A stretch of 64,000 nucleotides of DNA, from the NCBI RefSeq assembly GCF_022760965.1, contig NZ_JAKVIJ010000007.1:62001-126000 (forward strand), in the 5' to 3' direction. This document shows, piece after piece, positions 43,815 through 52,986 of the stretch. The stretch's first letter is position 1. Every line of letters starts with the position of its first letter. This DNA is from Simplicispira sedimenti (GTDB taxonomy: Bacteria > Pseudomonadota > Gammaproteobacteria > Burkholderiales > Burkholderiaceae_C). The translations under genes were made by a program, and so were the position numbers. The notes under the pieces were generated by a model. The model searched no databases. It was given only the letters and a program-made list of their open reading frames with translations, and was not told where the DNA came from.

Positions 43815-45812
43815 CTAGCGTCTTTTGGGTTTGCGTACCGCCTTTTTCTTGGGGCCGCTGTTCTTGCTGGTCGCTGCCGCCGTCGGCTTCTGCAGGCGGT
43901 AGAACACCTGGCCCTGCAGGCTGCGCGCCACAGGCTCCGCCTGCGCAATCCAATCCCGCATGTAGCCGGGCTCGCACAGGCCCTGGGGCGTGTGGTCGTG
44001 CAGGCTGCGCAACACCTGCACCCCCTGGGCCGTGCGCTGGTAGCTCCCGCGGTAGTCCAGCGTGGCATGGCGCGAGTCGAACGCCTCGGGCAGGCGCGTG
44101 AACTGCACGCCGGGCGCCAGGGTGATGTCGTAGCGCTCCTCGCTGTGGTAGCCGTAGCAGCGCACGCGGCGCTGGGGCGCGGTGAAGTCGCCCACCGCCA
44201 GGCGCACCACCGACAGGGGCAAATCCACCACCGGCGCCAGCACAAAGGCCCCTTGCGTGCCCGACTGCAGGAAGTTGTCGATGTCAAAGCGCAGCTCCAC
44301 GGCGTAGCGGTCGGACAGCAGCAACGCGTCCGACAGGTCGCCCCGGTCCAGCTCCCCCTTGCCTTTGTAGCCCGAGCGCGCCAGCAGCCTGCGCACAAAA
44401 TCGCGCTGTGCGTCGGCCTGCAGCTCGCGCATGTAGGCACGCATGCGCGCCGCCTGGGTGCCCTCGAACTCCACGCGCAGGTGCCCGCTGGCGCTGCCAT
44501 CGGCGGCCACCCGCATCGTGGTGTGCACGCGCTGCACCGCCTGTGCGGCGGGGCCTGCGGGAATGCGGCGCAACGGGTCTTGCGAGCCCACGTGCACCAC
44601 CGGCTTGGCATAGGCATTGGCAGGCAGGTGGCCGAACGGAATCTGCTTGGCCGTCGCATCGACATACATCTGCCAGTCGGGCAGGTAGTTGATCACATGG
44701 TTGGCGCTGGCCACCACCGGCAGGCCCGGCAGGTCGTAGGTATCGCCTGCGTTGACGAGCACCTGCTCACTGCGGATGCCCGCCGCCCCCAGCAGCGCCT
44801 GCAGCAAGGTGGCGTGGTCCTTGCAGTCGCCCATGCGGTTCTCGAGCACGGTGTCGGTGTCGCGCGGCACCACGGCCCCTACGCCAATGCAGTTGCCACC
44901 GTAGGTGATGTGGGTGGACACCCATTCGTACAACAGGCGGGCGCGTTCGCGCGGCTCCTGCACGGTGCCCACGATGCTTTGCGCCAGCGTGCGCAAGCGT
45001 TCGGTGGGTTCGGCCTTGGGCAACGCACGCTCGCCGTAGGCGCGGGCGATGGCGGCGTAGTCGGCAAAGGTGCTGGCCAACAGCACCGGGGTTTCTTCCA
45101 GGCGCCAGACGCCCTCATCGGCCTCGTTCCAGGTGCGTGGCTGGGGGTTGCGGTAGCGCCACTCGCGCACGCTGAGCTCGCCCTCCTCTGCGCTGGGCTG
45201 TTCGTCAAGACCATGGGCCTCGAAGCGCAAGGGCAGCCCCTTGGGCGCACGCACGGTGATGCGACTGTCGGCGTGCACCATGAACGGAGAGAAGCTGTGC
45301 GCCACCGAGAACGCGCCAGGGAAGATGGCCTCCTTGTCCTCGATGCGGTACTTGACGGCCACCGTGTCGCCCACGGCCAGCTCCGGAAACACCACCGTGA
45401 TGCGCGTGCGGTCCGAGAAAAACGGCTTGCCGCCCTGGTGGCCATCGCTGGTCTGGGTCTGGAAGTTGTTGGCAGGCACATCGATGCGCCGCCCGTCCTG
45501 CTTGAGGGTGTAGGCCTCGAGCACCTGGCCTTGCTGGATACCGTTGCTGAACCCGATGCTGTAGGTCTTGAGGTCTTCCAGCGCCCCCGCCTGCAGCACC
45601 TGGTTGTGCAGTTCCTGCGTCATGGTGGCGCGCCCGTCCGGCCCCAGGTCGTAGCGCACATGCCAGCGTTGCAGCGCCGAAGGTGCCTGGGCACCGGCAG
45701 CCGGTGCGGCCGCCGGCGTCTGAGCCCCTGCGGGCAGCGTCACGGCAAGCGCCAGCCCCCAGGCCCATGCTGCGCGCGAAAAGGCCGGGGTGGGAGCAAA
45801 CAAACCAAGCAT
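43815..45812 (-). CDS. exported transglutaminase-like protein with DUF3857
   Basis: 665 residues. Signal peptide ends near LPAGAQTPAA. An N-terminal DUF3857 region (RWHVRYDLGPDGRATMTQEL; VFPELAVGDTVAVKYRIEDK) precedes a transglutaminase-like core with Cys in MGDCKDHATLLQALLG, His in ASANHVINYL and Asp in WQMYVDAT. A long beta-rich C-terminal part ends in a very basic tail (KNSGPKKKAVRKPKRR). Family members are periplasmic or surface proteins of unknown substrate. Convergent with hemH and divergent from the zinc-ribbon Sel1 gene. Confidence 0.9.
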   Translation of the reverse strand: MLGLFAPTPAFSRAAWAWGLALAVTLPAGAQTPAAAPAAGAQAPSALQRWHVRYDLGPDGRATMTQELHNQVLQAGALEDLKTYSIGFSNGIQQGQVLEAYTLKQDGRRIDVPANNFQTQTSDGHQGGKPFFSDRTRITVVFPELAVGDTVAVKYRIEDKEAIFPGAFSVAHSFSPFMVHADSRITVRAPKGLPLRFEAHGLDEQPSAEEGELSVREWRYRNPQPRTWNEADEGVWRLEETPVLLASTFADYAAIARAYGERALPKAEPTERLRTLAQSIVGTVQEPRERARLLYEWVSTHITYGGNCIGVGAVVPRDTDTVLENRMGDCKDHATLLQALLGAAGIRSEQVLVNAGDTYDLPGLPVVASANHVINYLPDWQMYVDATAKQIPFGHLPANAYAKPVVHVGSQDPLRRIPAGPAAQAVQRVHTTMRVAADGSASGHLRVEFEGTQAARMRAYMRELQADAQRDFVRRLLARSGYKGKGELDRGDLSDALLLSDRYAVELRFDIDNFLQSGTQGAFVLAPVVDLPLSVVRLAVGDFTAPQRRVRCYGYHSEERYDITLAPGVQFTRLPEAFDSRHATLDYRGSYQRTAQGVQVLRSLHDHTPQGLCEPGYMRDWIAQAEPVARSLQGQVFYRLQKPTAAATSKNSGPKKKAVRKPKRR

Positions 45813-45948
45813 TCAGGAGTCTCCGTTTCCAAGGGTGCAGCGGCCGTGCCGACGCGTGGCCGCCGATGGTAGTGGAGCTGCGGCACAATCCACGCGGCGC
45901 TGCAAACCGTTACACCTGGCTCACCGGCGCCTTTCCGTCCACCACACC

Positions 45949-46974
45949 ATGAACCACAGCATCTCTTCCCTGAGCCTGGAACCCCTGGACACACCAGAGA
46001 CGCCCCAGCAACGCGGCTGCCCGCGCTGCCAGTACGTGCGCCAGGCCAGCGACACGGCCCCCGAATGGCAATGCCCACGCTGTGGCGTGGCCTATGACAA
46101 GGTGCAGCCAGGCGCCACTGCACCCCCGCCGTCCACGCGCAAGGCTTCGGCCGGCAAGGCGGCACAGCGCAGCGCCCAGGCACAGTCGCCGCAGCCGCCT
46201 GGCCGGGCATCGGTCTCCAGCACACCCGAGCGACCCTGGGCGCTGATTGTTTTCACCGTGGGCATGGTGCTGCTGCTGGGCCTGGTGGGCTGGAAATGGC
46301 AGGCCCGCCATTACCAAGCCGCCGAGCGCGCCGCCCGTGCCGCCGCCGATGCACAGGCCCAGACCGTGGCCCAGGAAAAGGTGCGCCAGGACGAAGAAGC
46401 CCAGCTCAAGGCAGCAGAGGGCCTCTGGCGCAGCCACAAGAGCGAACAGGCACTGCCCACCGTCGAGGCCATGGCCCAGCAGGGCCACCCCAGGGCCATG
46501 GTGCTGCTCGGGCTGATGCACTGGGAAGGGCGTGGCGGCATGCCCAAGAACCCCACCCTGGCCCTGCAATGGCTGCAAAAGGCAGCACAGCAGGGTTCGG
46601 CCCTGGCCGCTGTGTGGCTGGGCTACATCTATGAGAAAGGCCCGCAGGACATGCGCCAGCCCAGCCTGGCCGAAAACTGGTACCGCAAGGCCGCCAGGGC
46701 GGGCGACTCCACCGGTCTGTACAGCCTGGGCAAGCTCTACGCGCAGGACCTGCCCGGCGTGGGCTACCGCCCGGTGCAAGCGCTGATGCTGCTGGAGCTG
46801 GCCATGCGCGACTTCAACGCCAACCCGACGCAGGAATCAATGACTCCGAACAACCAGAGCGCCTTCTGGGCGCAGGGCGCCATCCGGTCGCTGGAGCCGC
46901 GCATGTCCATCACGGATGCGGCCCAGGCACGCCGCCTGGCCGACGCCTGGAAGCCAGGGATGCCGCTGGAATAG
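45949..46974 (+). CDS. zinc-ribbon, single-TM, Sel1-repeat protein
   Basis: 341 residues from the ATG at 45949. Residues 20-47 form a CPRCQ...CPRCG zinc ribbon (GCPRCQYVRQ and WQCPRCGVAYDKVQ). A Pro/Ala/Ser linker leads to one membrane helix (ALIVFTVGMVLLLGLVGWKW, about 101-120), then a charged helix and about three Sel1/TPR repeats (GHPRAMVLLGLMHWEGRGG; GSALAAVWLGYIYEKGPQD; GDSTGLYSLGKLYAQD). The layout suggests a cytoplasmic sensor ribbon and a periplasmic repeat domain for protein contacts. I do not recognise a named family. Monocistronic between opposite-strand neighbours. Confidence 0.85.
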   Translation: MNHSISSLSLEPLDTPETPQQRGCPRCQYVRQASDTAPEWQCPRCGVAYDKVQPGATAPPPSTRKASAGKAAQRSAQAQSPQPPGRASVSSTPERPWALIVFTVGMVLLLGLVGWKWQARHYQAAERAARAAADAQAQTVAQEKVRQDEEAQLKAAEGLWRSHKSEQALPTVEAMAQQGHPRAMVLLGLMHWEGRGGMPKNPTLALQWLQKAAQQGSALAAVWLGYIYEKGPQDMRQPSLAENWYRKAARAGDSTGLYSLGKLYAQDLPGVGYRPVQALMLLELAMRDFNANPTQESMTPNNQSAFWAQGAIRSLEPRMSITDAAQARRLADAWKPGMPLE

Positions 46975-46995
46975 CGGCCCCTGCGGGTGCTGAGC

Positions 46996-47673
46996 CTATT
47001 GACGCCGCGCCCACCAGACAAAGCCCAGAAACACCACGCCCAGCACCAGCGGCACCCAGGACATGAACAGCTCCAGCGGCGAGGAGGTGCGGATGCCCGA
47101 CCACACCTCGATGCGCACGCTGTCCATGCGCAGGTTGCGCATGCCCGAGAACTCGACCGCCGGGGCGATCTTGCGGTCTTCCTTCAGCGTCACCGGCAGC
47201 GCGGCACCCACCAATTCCAGCACCTGGCCCGCCCTGGCCTTGGAATGCGCCAGCTCGGGCATCAGGCCCGTGCGCGTGGCGCCGTCGAGCACCCAGCCGC
47301 CCACCAGGCGTGCCCCCACATCACCGTCGGCCAGCGCCACGCCCTGAACCTTGATGACCAGGGTGTACGGGCTTTGCTTGGTGGTGAAGTCCAGCTCCTT
47401 GCCCGTCCAGGCCACCGTATCGGCCAGCACCGGCGGGACCTTGCGCGCGCTTTCTGCGGGCGTCTGCACATTCTTTTCGTGAAAGCGCACAAAGCGCGCG
47501 ACCGCCTCTGCAGGCAGTTCCTCGCTGTGCACCATGCGCTGGCCCCACAGGCCCGTCTCGTCCTTGGCCTGCGCCGGCAGCGCCGTCCACACCATCGCGG
47601 CCATCGCCAGGGCCGCCCCCAGCCAGCGTGCGGCACGGCCCACCCCCTGCGCTCGGGTCATTGTTGTCTGCAT
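46996..47673 (-). CDS. exported protein with C-terminal membrane anchor, uncharacterised
   Basis: 225 residues from the ATG at 47673; an internal Met at 47661 is possible. Signal peptide ends near ALPAQAKDET. The middle is beta-rich (DTVAWTGKELDFTTKQSPYT; LVIKVQGVALADGDVGARLV), and a single helix SWVPLVLGVVFLGFVWWARR anchors the C-terminus. No motif recognised. The 3' end lies 21 bases from the convergent Sel1 gene, with a family A repeat upstream of its start. Confidence 0.75.
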   Translation of the reverse strand: MQTTMTRAQGVGRAARWLGAALAMAAMVWTALPAQAKDETGLWGQRMVHSEELPAEAVARFVRFHEKNVQTPAESARKVPPVLADTVAWTGKELDFTTKQSPYTLVIKVQGVALADGDVGARLVGGWVLDGATRTGLMPELAHSKARAGQVLELVGAALPVTLKEDRKIAPAVEFSGMRNLRMDSVRIEVWSGIRTSSPLELFMSWVPLVLGVVFLGFVWWARRQ

Positions 47674-47730
47674 GTTCTTGCGTCCCTTTCGATATGCGTT
47701 GACCGCGCAGTGTACCCAAGGCAAGCACTC

Positions 47731-47782
47731 ATTTTTTGATAGCTGCTTGCGCTTATCCATCAAGCGCCAGAGGCATATTTTT
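47731..47782 (+). repeat. dispersed palindromic element, family A, copy 7
   Basis: ATTTTTTGATAGC followed by the hairpin GCGCTTATCCATCAAGCGC (47750-47768) and a GAGGC tail, in the divergent gap between 47673 and the rhomboid gene start at 47851. Confidence 0.88.
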
Positions 47783-47850
47783 CCCAAAATCGCCACAGAA
47801 GCGGACAACGCAGGATCGGGTCACAGGCGACAACCCGGCACAATGCCGCG

Positions 47851-49335
47851 ATGTTTTATGCCATCCCCCTGGACAGTCGGCCCACCTGGCGCAATCCGCC
47901 CTGGATGACGGTGCTGCTGATCCTCATCAACATGGCCGTGTTCTGGGGCCCGCAGCGCACCGAGGAGGCCGCACAGGAACGTGCCGCCGCCTACTACCTG
48001 CAAAGCCCGCTGCCCGCGCTGGAGATCCCCCCGTTCATTGCCTGGCTCGACGACACAGGGCACAAGGACGCTGCCAAGGCCCACAAGCTGCAGAAGGCAG
48101 GCGCCAGGCAGTATTTGCTGCGCTGGATGGAGTCCGAAACCGTGTTCCAGAAGCGCCTGCACGCCGGGCTGGTGGTGCCGCAAAGCGCGCCCCAGCATGC
48201 CCAGTGGCAGGAGGCCCGCGCGCACTACGAAGCGCTGCAACCTCCTCCCTTCACCGAGCGCTGGGCGCAAGACTACAACGCGGACGCACCCTGGCGCCCC
48301 ATCACCTGGCTGACGGCCACCTTCCTGCATGGCAGCACCGGGCACCTGCTGGGCAACATGGTGTTCCTGTTCCTCTTTGGGTTTTCGGTGGAGCTGGCGC
48401 TGGGCCGAGGGCCGTACCTGGCGTACTACCTGCTGGGAGGTATCGGCGCGTCCTTGCTGGCGGGCTGGGCCTACGCGGGCATGGGCGGCTATGGACTGGG
48501 CGCTTCGGGCGCGGTATCGGCGCTGATGGGCATGTACGCCGTGCTCTACCGGCTGCGGCGGGTGCGCTTCTTCTACCAGTTGTTCTTCTACTTCAACTAT
48601 GTGACGGCCCCCGCCCTGCTGCTGCTGCCTGCCTGGATGCTCAATGAACTGCTGCAGCACTGGCTGGGTGGGCGCGGTGTGGCCTACATGGCCCACCTGG
48701 GCGGACTGATCGCCGGCGCGGGCCTGATGGCGCTGACCATGGCCGTGCGGCGCAAGCCGCTGGAGGTGCCCATCACCCCCGTCCGTACCGACCACCAGGA
48801 AGACCTGGACTTCCAGGCCCATGTGGCGCGGGCACGCCAATTGGCCCAGGGGCTGAAGTTCGAGCAGGCACTGGCCCAGTGGCGCGCCGCCGCCCAACTG
48901 CGCCCGCAGGACCGTCCCACGCTGGAAGCCTGGTTCAGTACCGCGCAGCTCTGGCCTGAGGGCGAGGACTTTCACCGCGCGGCGCGCCGCATCTTCCAGC
49001 TGCAGGCCCACGATGCCGACACCCTGGCCTTCCAGCACACGGCCTTCCGCACCTACCTGGACAAGGCCCGGCCCGGCGCCCGCCTGCAACCCGACGTGAT
49101 GGCCCATCTGGCCCGCCGCTTTGCGCGCGCCCAGCAATGGGGCGACGCCGAGCGCCTGTTCAAGGCCCTGCACCAAACCGCACCCACCCACCCGCTGCTG
49201 GGCGAAACGCTGGGGCTGCTGGTGGCCGCGCAGTGGCATGCCGGCCAGCATGAACGCGCCGCCGCGTGGCTGCCGCAACTGCGCACGCTGGCGCCGGACA
49301 GCCCGGTGCTGCGCACCCCTGGCCTGGCGCGCTAG
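47851..49335 (+). CDS. rhomboid-family intramembrane serine protease with TPR-like C-terminal domain
   Basis: 494 residues. The first membrane helix (TVLLILINMAVFW) is followed by a long extra-membrane loop (about residues 35-150), then TFLHGSTGHLLGNMVFLFLFG, the catalytic Ser in GASGAVSALMGMY, and the catalytic His helix VAYMAHLGGLIAGAGL. So the S-H dyad is intact. Residues 320-494 are soluble and helical with TPR-like spacing (QWRAAAQLRPQDRPTLEAWF; AERLFKALHQTAPTHPLL). Cleaves membrane-anchored proteins within the bilayer; substrate unknown. Overlaps the convergent 439-residue gene by four bases. Confidence 0.93.
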   Translation: MFYAIPLDSRPTWRNPPWMTVLLILINMAVFWGPQRTEEAAQERAAAYYLQSPLPALEIPPFIAWLDDTGHKDAAKAHKLQKAGARQYLLRWMESETVFQKRLHAGLVVPQSAPQHAQWQEARAHYEALQPPPFTERWAQDYNADAPWRPITWLTATFLHGSTGHLLGNMVFLFLFGFSVELALGRGPYLAYYLLGGIGASLLAGWAYAGMGGYGLGASGAVSALMGMYAVLYRLRRVRFFYQLFFYFNYVTAPALLLLPAWMLNELLQHWLGGRGVAYMAHLGGLIAGAGLMALTMAVRRKPLEVPITPVRTDHQEDLDFQAHVARARQLAQGLKFEQALAQWRAAAQLRPQDRPTLEAWFSTAQLWPEGEDFHRAARRIFQLQAHDADTLAFQHTAFRTYLDKARPGARLQPDVMAHLARRFARAQQWGDAERLFKALHQTAPTHPLLGETLGLLVAAQWHAGQHERAAAWLPQLRTLAPDSPVLRTPGLAR

Positions 49336-50651
49336 GCGGTGCTGGGCGCAGGCGGCAGGTGCTGGCGCAGCAGCCAGCGCGCCTCTTGCGTGGCGGCGTC
49401 GTTGGGGTGGCGCGCTTCCAGCGTGGCCAGCACCTTGAGGGCCATGTCGGCCCGGCCCATGCCCTGCAGCAGCGCCCGCGCCGCCAGCTCGTAGGCCTGG
49501 GGCACGCTGGCGTGGCCCTTGAAGCGGCGGTCGAACCCGCCCAGCAAGGCCAGCGTCAACGCTGCGTCACCCACGCCCCAGGCCGTGCGGGCCAGGGCCA
49601 GGGTGTGGTCAGCCTCGGCCAGCACAAACTTTGCGTCCTGTGCGCGGCAGGTCTGGCAAACGCGCAGTGCCTCGGCGTTTTGCCCCAGGCGCAGCAGCAG
49701 TGGGATAAAGCGCTGCGCATGGTCCAGCAGGCTGGGCGTCTTGTTCGCCAACGCCAGAATGCGGTGGTAGCGCCGCTGGGCTGGCAGCTCGTCATGGCGG
49801 GTGCGCTGGTGTTCGTAGGCAATGCCCAAGGCGCCTTCCAGGTCGCCTTCGGTCACCTTCTGCGCCACCAGGGCGTCGGTCGCATCGTGTTCAATCTGCT
49901 GCGGCGTGCGCCGATCTACCGCAGGCGTGTCGATACCGGCCCCCGGCAGCAGGTCGATGCCAAAGGCCTCATGGTTCTGGTACATCACGTAGCCCAGCAG
50001 GCTGCACATCACCCAGCTGAAGTAAATGAGCACCCAGTTGATCAAGGGCAGCAGCAGCCACTCGGGAAAAATCGGCGCCAGCAACGCCATGGCCAGGACC
50101 GAGCCCTCGCTGAGCAGGAACAGGAAAAAGCACAGCAGCACATAGGGCCAGCCGACCACCTGCACCGCAGCCCAGGCGTTGGCCGGGTTCAGCGTGGCGC
50201 GCAGGCTGCCCGTTTGCACCAGCACCATGAGGCTGGCTGGCAGCAGGAAGCTGATGGCCAGCAGCGCCAGTTGCCCCAGCACGGGCTTCACACTGCCCAG
50301 CCAGCCAGCGGCCATGGATTGCAGCACCAACAGGGCGAACAGCTTCCAGGGCAGGTTCTTCCAGTCTTCGTCGTAGTGACTGGTGAAGTCTTCCGCACGG
50401 TAAATGCCGCGCGAACCCAGCGCGGTGACCTTGAAGCCATAGCGCGATGCCGCCAGCAGAATGCCCAGCTCCGTGACGATCGCCACCAGGGGGGAGGGCA
50501 GCAGATAGATCAACAGACTGCACAGGGCCAGCAGCCCGCCATAGGTCAGCGGCTGGGACTGGAGCGGGAACAGGAAAAAGGTGTTGAGCCGGTGCCAGAA
50601 ACGGGGCGGCTGCTGTGCGGGCTCTGCAGGCCCTGGGGTGCGCTGATTCAT
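49332..50651 (-). CDS. multi-pass membrane protein with TPR-like C-terminal domain (DUF4013-like)
   Basis: 439 residues from the ATG at 50651; an upstream ATG at 50687 is less likely. After a Pro-rich start, about six membrane helices fill residues 35-250 (LLALCSLLIYLLPSPLVAIV; LGQLALLAISFLLPASLMVL; LLPLINWVLIYFSWVMCSLL), resembling DUF4013-type membrane regions. Residues 275-439 are helical with TPR-like repeats (GDLEGALGIAYEHQRTRHDE; LLRLGQNAEALRVCQTCRAQ). Function unknown. It shares a soluble C-terminal repeat design with the convergent rhomboid, which hints at a functional pair, though only by position and architecture. Confidence 0.8.
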   Translation of the reverse strand: MNQRTPGPAEPAQQPPRFWHRLNTFFLFPLQSQPLTYGGLLALCSLLIYLLPSPLVAIVTELGILLAASRYGFKVTALGSRGIYRAEDFTSHYDEDWKNLPWKLFALLVLQSMAAGWLGSVKPVLGQLALLAISFLLPASLMVLVQTGSLRATLNPANAWAAVQVVGWPYVLLCFFLFLLSEGSVLAMALLAPIFPEWLLLPLINWVLIYFSWVMCSLLGYVMYQNHEAFGIDLLPGAGIDTPAVDRRTPQQIEHDATDALVAQKVTEGDLEGALGIAYEHQRTRHDELPAQRRYHRILALANKTPSLLDHAQRFIPLLLRLGQNAEALRVCQTCRAQDAKFVLAEADHTLALARTAWGVGDAALTLALLGGFDRRFKGHASVPQAYELAARALLQGMGRADMALKVLATLEARHPNDAATQEARWLLRQHLPPAPSTA

Positions 50652-50761
50652 GGTGGGGCCCGCCTCCCTCTGCGGGCCGGGGGGCATTATAGGAACCGGG
50701 CTGCACAGGATTGCCGCCCCGGTGCCCTCACCACACCAGGCACCGCTTCCAGCGCGTTAAA

Positions 50762-50814
50762 TGCTATTATTTTTATAGCTATCTGCGCTTATCCATCAAG
50801 CGCTAGAGCCTAAT
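50762..50814 (+). repeat. dispersed palindromic element, family A, copy 8 (closest to consensus)
   Basis: GCTATTATTTTTATAGC (50763-50779), then TATCT, then the hairpin GCGCTTATCCATCAAGCGC (50785-50803) and TAGAGCC. It shows the full arrangement of both halves and is the best reference for the family. Confidence 0.9.
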
Positions 50815-51072
50815 TTTCTTTGAAGTCTGTCACACCGCAGCACGCCATCCCACACCATCACGAGCAGCAGAAAGAACCCAGCGACACGGGCCATGTCCGT
50901 CTGCGCAGCGGCGCCCCAGGAGCAGCCACCACCGCGCACCCGGCACGGTGCTGTAGAGCCCCAGGGGTTTGTACCCAGTCTCTGTGGGCCACCCTGTGGA
51001 TAAGCCCTGGCACAAGCCGCCAAAACCGCGCCTGCATTGGCTTGCACCGCACTGCCCACCAATTGGGCAGCC

Positions 51073-51100
51073 TTGGCCAGCATGCGTTTGCCTCTATAGT
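51073..51100 (+). promoter_or_regulatory. candidate sigma70 promoter for the nuclease gene
   Basis: TTGGCC (51073-51078) and TATAGT (51095-51100) are spaced by 16 bases, 33 bases before the ATG at 51134. Confidence 0.35.
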
Positions 51101-51133
51101 GGCGGGCCTTTCTGCCCTACAGCATCCCCCTCC

Positions 51134-51565
51134 ATGCCTGCTGCCGCCCTGTTCTGCCTGGTTGTCGCCATCAGCGACGGCGATTCTGTGACCGCGCGCT
51201 GCGGTCACCCAGGCGCCTACGAGACGGTGCGCTTGCGCGTGGCGGCCATCGATGCACCGGAGCACAGCCAGCCCTACGGTCAGCGTGCGCGCCAGCAACT
51301 GGCCCGCCTGTGCTGGCGCCAGCAGGCGCGCATTGAACCCGTGGACCGCGACCACTATGGCCGCACCGTGGCCCGGGTGCAATGCCAGGGGAAGGACGCC
51401 GCCAGCGCCCAGGTGCGCGCGGGCATGGCCTGGGTCTATGCGCCGCGTGCGCTGGCCTACCCGCACCTGGCCCGCCTGCAGCGCCAGGCCCGCGCAGAGC
51501 GCTCAGGCTTGTGGGCCGATGCGCAGCCGGTGCCGCCCTGGAAATACCGCCATCGGCAACAGTAG
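51134..51565 (+). CDS. thermonuclease-family (SNase-like) nuclease
   Basis: 143 residues from the ATG at 51134. The SNase core is complete: ISDGDSVTA (Ca-binding Asp), VRLRVAAIDAPEHSQPYGQ (Arg, Asp and catalytic Glu equivalents of staphylococcal R35, D40, E43), and DRDHYGRTVARVQCQG (R87 equivalent), then RAGMAWVYAPRA. A short hydrophobic N-terminus (MPAAALFCLVVAI) could be a weak signal or an anchor. Sugar-nonspecific Ca-dependent endonuclease. Upstream is a 482-base non-coding region; the next gene is convergent 12 bases away. Confidence 0.9.
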   Translation: MPAAALFCLVVAISDGDSVTARCGHPGAYETVRLRVAAIDAPEHSQPYGQRARQQLARLCWRQQARIEPVDRDHYGRTVARVQCQGKDAASAQVRAGMAWVYAPRALAYPHLARLQRQARAERSGLWADAQPVPPWKYRHRQQ

Positions 51566-51577
51566 GTGCAAGCAGGC

Positions 51578-52492
51578 CTATGCCTCGAACCGCCCGCTCA
51601 GCAATTCAGGCAAACGGCTGACCGGCATGCGGAACCCGCAGGCCTGCGCGTGCCCGCCGCCACCCATGCTGTGCGCCAGCGGGATGCAGTCGTAGCCACG
51701 CTGCGAGCGCAGACCCACCTTGACCACGCCGCCCTGCCCGGCCGACCACAGCAGGGCAAAGCTGCCGCACTGCTTTGAGAGCAGTTCGCCCAGCAGGCTG
51801 TGGAAGGCGCTGGGCGCGTTGAGCATGAGCCCCTCCTGGCCGTTGAAGCGAAGGGGCTGGGCGCCCTCGGCCATGTCGCTGGCGAGCTTGCGGAACTTCT
51901 CGTCCATGGCCTCGCCGCGCGCCATGAAGCTAGCGTTTTGCGCCGCATCGAAAGTGGCCAGCTCCTGCCAGCGCGCAAAGTCCTGGGGCTCCATGTCCAA
52001 CGCGGCCAGGTAGGCGGCGCTCTCGGGGAACTGCCAGCTCCACAGGTCGCGGTCCTCCACGTAGCGCACCAGGTCCGGCAGTGGCGCCTGCGGGTGGAAG
52101 AACTCCCACGCCAGCCGTGCTCCGGATTTGTGCATGTCGAAGAACACCACGCCACAGCGGCAGGTGAAGCCGTCCAACTGGTCGGCCGCGCTCTTGTGGT
52201 GGTCCAACAGCACGAGCTTGGCGGCCTGCGCCTCGATGGCGCGCAGCAGTTCGGGTGCAAACGCAAAGTCCAGCACATAGACCGTGCGGCCTTGCAGGGG
52301 CGGCAGGTCGGCCACGGTCTGCACCTGGCCATGGTCCAGGCCCAGGCACTGCACACGGCCTTCATAAAACGTCCAGGCCGCCAGGGCGGCAGCAAAGCCA
52401 TCGGGACAGCCCTTGCCGTGGTACAGCACCAGGGGATCGGGATCGTTGCGGTCTGGGGCGACCAGCAGTTGCAATGGAAGAAGGGTTCTCAT
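51578..52492 (-). CDS. DHH/DHHA1 phosphoesterase
   Basis: About 304 residues from the ATG at 52492; the ATG at 52513 (seven codons earlier) is equally possible, and neither has a strong Shine-Dalgarno. Motifs: LYHGKGCPDGFAAALAAW, the DHH motif VLLDHHKSAADQ (LDHHK), RYVEDRDLWSW, and the DHHA1 GGGGHAQACGFRM near the C-terminus. The set fits oligoribonuclease/nanoRNase-like or related phosphodiesterases; no known specificity. Cytoplasmic. Convergent with the nuclease gene; the ankyrin gene follows upstream on the same strand. Confidence 0.88.
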   Translation of the reverse strand: MRTLLPLQLLVAPDRNDPDPLVLYHGKGCPDGFAAALAAWTFYEGRVQCLGLDHGQVQTVADLPPLQGRTVYVLDFAFAPELLRAIEAQAAKLVLLDHHKSAADQLDGFTCRCGVVFFDMHKSGARLAWEFFHPQAPLPDLVRYVEDRDLWSWQFPESAAYLAALDMEPQDFARWQELATFDAAQNASFMARGEAMDEKFRKLASDMAEGAQPLRFNGQEGLMLNAPSAFHSLLGELLSKQCGSFALLWSAGQGGVVKVGLRSQRGYDCIPLAHSMGGGGHAQACGFRMPVSRLPELLSGRFEA

Positions 52493-52556
52493 GCCCGAAT
52501 TGTCGCTTGCCATCGCCGATCCAACGGCCCTGCGGCGACGCTGATTGCGTGTCGCC

Positions 52557-52892
52557 CTAAATCCCCAGCCAACGCCGCCACAGCGAGGGGGCAGCGTCCT
52601 GCGCGCCCAATTGCTGGAGTTTTTGCACCAGCACGTCCCGCCCATGCTTGCGCGCCGCCTCCAAAGGGGTCAGCCCATCAAAATCCGAGCGCAGGTGTGG
52701 GCTGGCGCCATGCTCCAGCAAAAAGTCGGCCACGGCATCGTGGCCCTGCACCAGGCTCGCGACCAGGGGCGTGCACATCACTTCCGGGTGCTGGTAGTTC
52801 GGATCGACGCCCGAGGCAATGTGGTGCCGCACCCGCGCCAGATCGCCCGCCAAGGCGGCCGCATACATGTCCTTCCAGTCCCCTGCCGACAT
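52557..52892 (-). CDS. small ankyrin-repeat protein
   Basis: 111 residues from the ATG at 52892, chosen for the strong AGGAGG site upstream. It consists of about three ankyrin repeats: DMYAAALAGDLARVRHHIAS, CTPLVASLVQGHDAVADFLL, and GLTPLEAARKHGRDVLVQKL. A short Trp-rich tail (SLWRRWLGI) ends it. Protein-interaction module of unknown partner, cytoplasmic. Its 5' end faces truC (94 bases between, divergent). Confidence 0.88.
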   Translation of the reverse strand: MSAGDWKDMYAAALAGDLARVRHHIASGVDPNYQHPEVMCTPLVASLVQGHDAVADFLLEHGASPHLRSDFDGLTPLEAARKHGRDVLVQKLQQLGAQDAAPSLWRRWLGI

Positions 52893-52986
52893 CGGATACC
52901 TCCTCAGGATTGCGCTGGGGAGGCATCCTAGCAGCGCGGCCCCCAGTCTGCATGGAGCACAATGCGCGCCTCTCCTCCCACTCCCC

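Larger units (their letters stand above)
50652..51133. other. 482-base intergenic region before the nuclease gene
   Basis: Contains family A copy 8 (50762-50814), a perfect DnaA-box-like TGTGGATAA (50995-51003) within a partial copy of repeat family C (about 50989-51020), and a candidate promoter at 51073-51100. Short open frames here (for example 50796-51083 on the minus strand) lack a start site and their ends lie in the repeat, so I do not call a gene. Confidence 0.6.

Noticed and set aside
50796..51083. Minus-strand short frame of 95 codons with a C-terminal hydrophobic stretch
   Set aside because: Its stop codon and end are supplied by repeat copy 8, and no start site or homology supports it.
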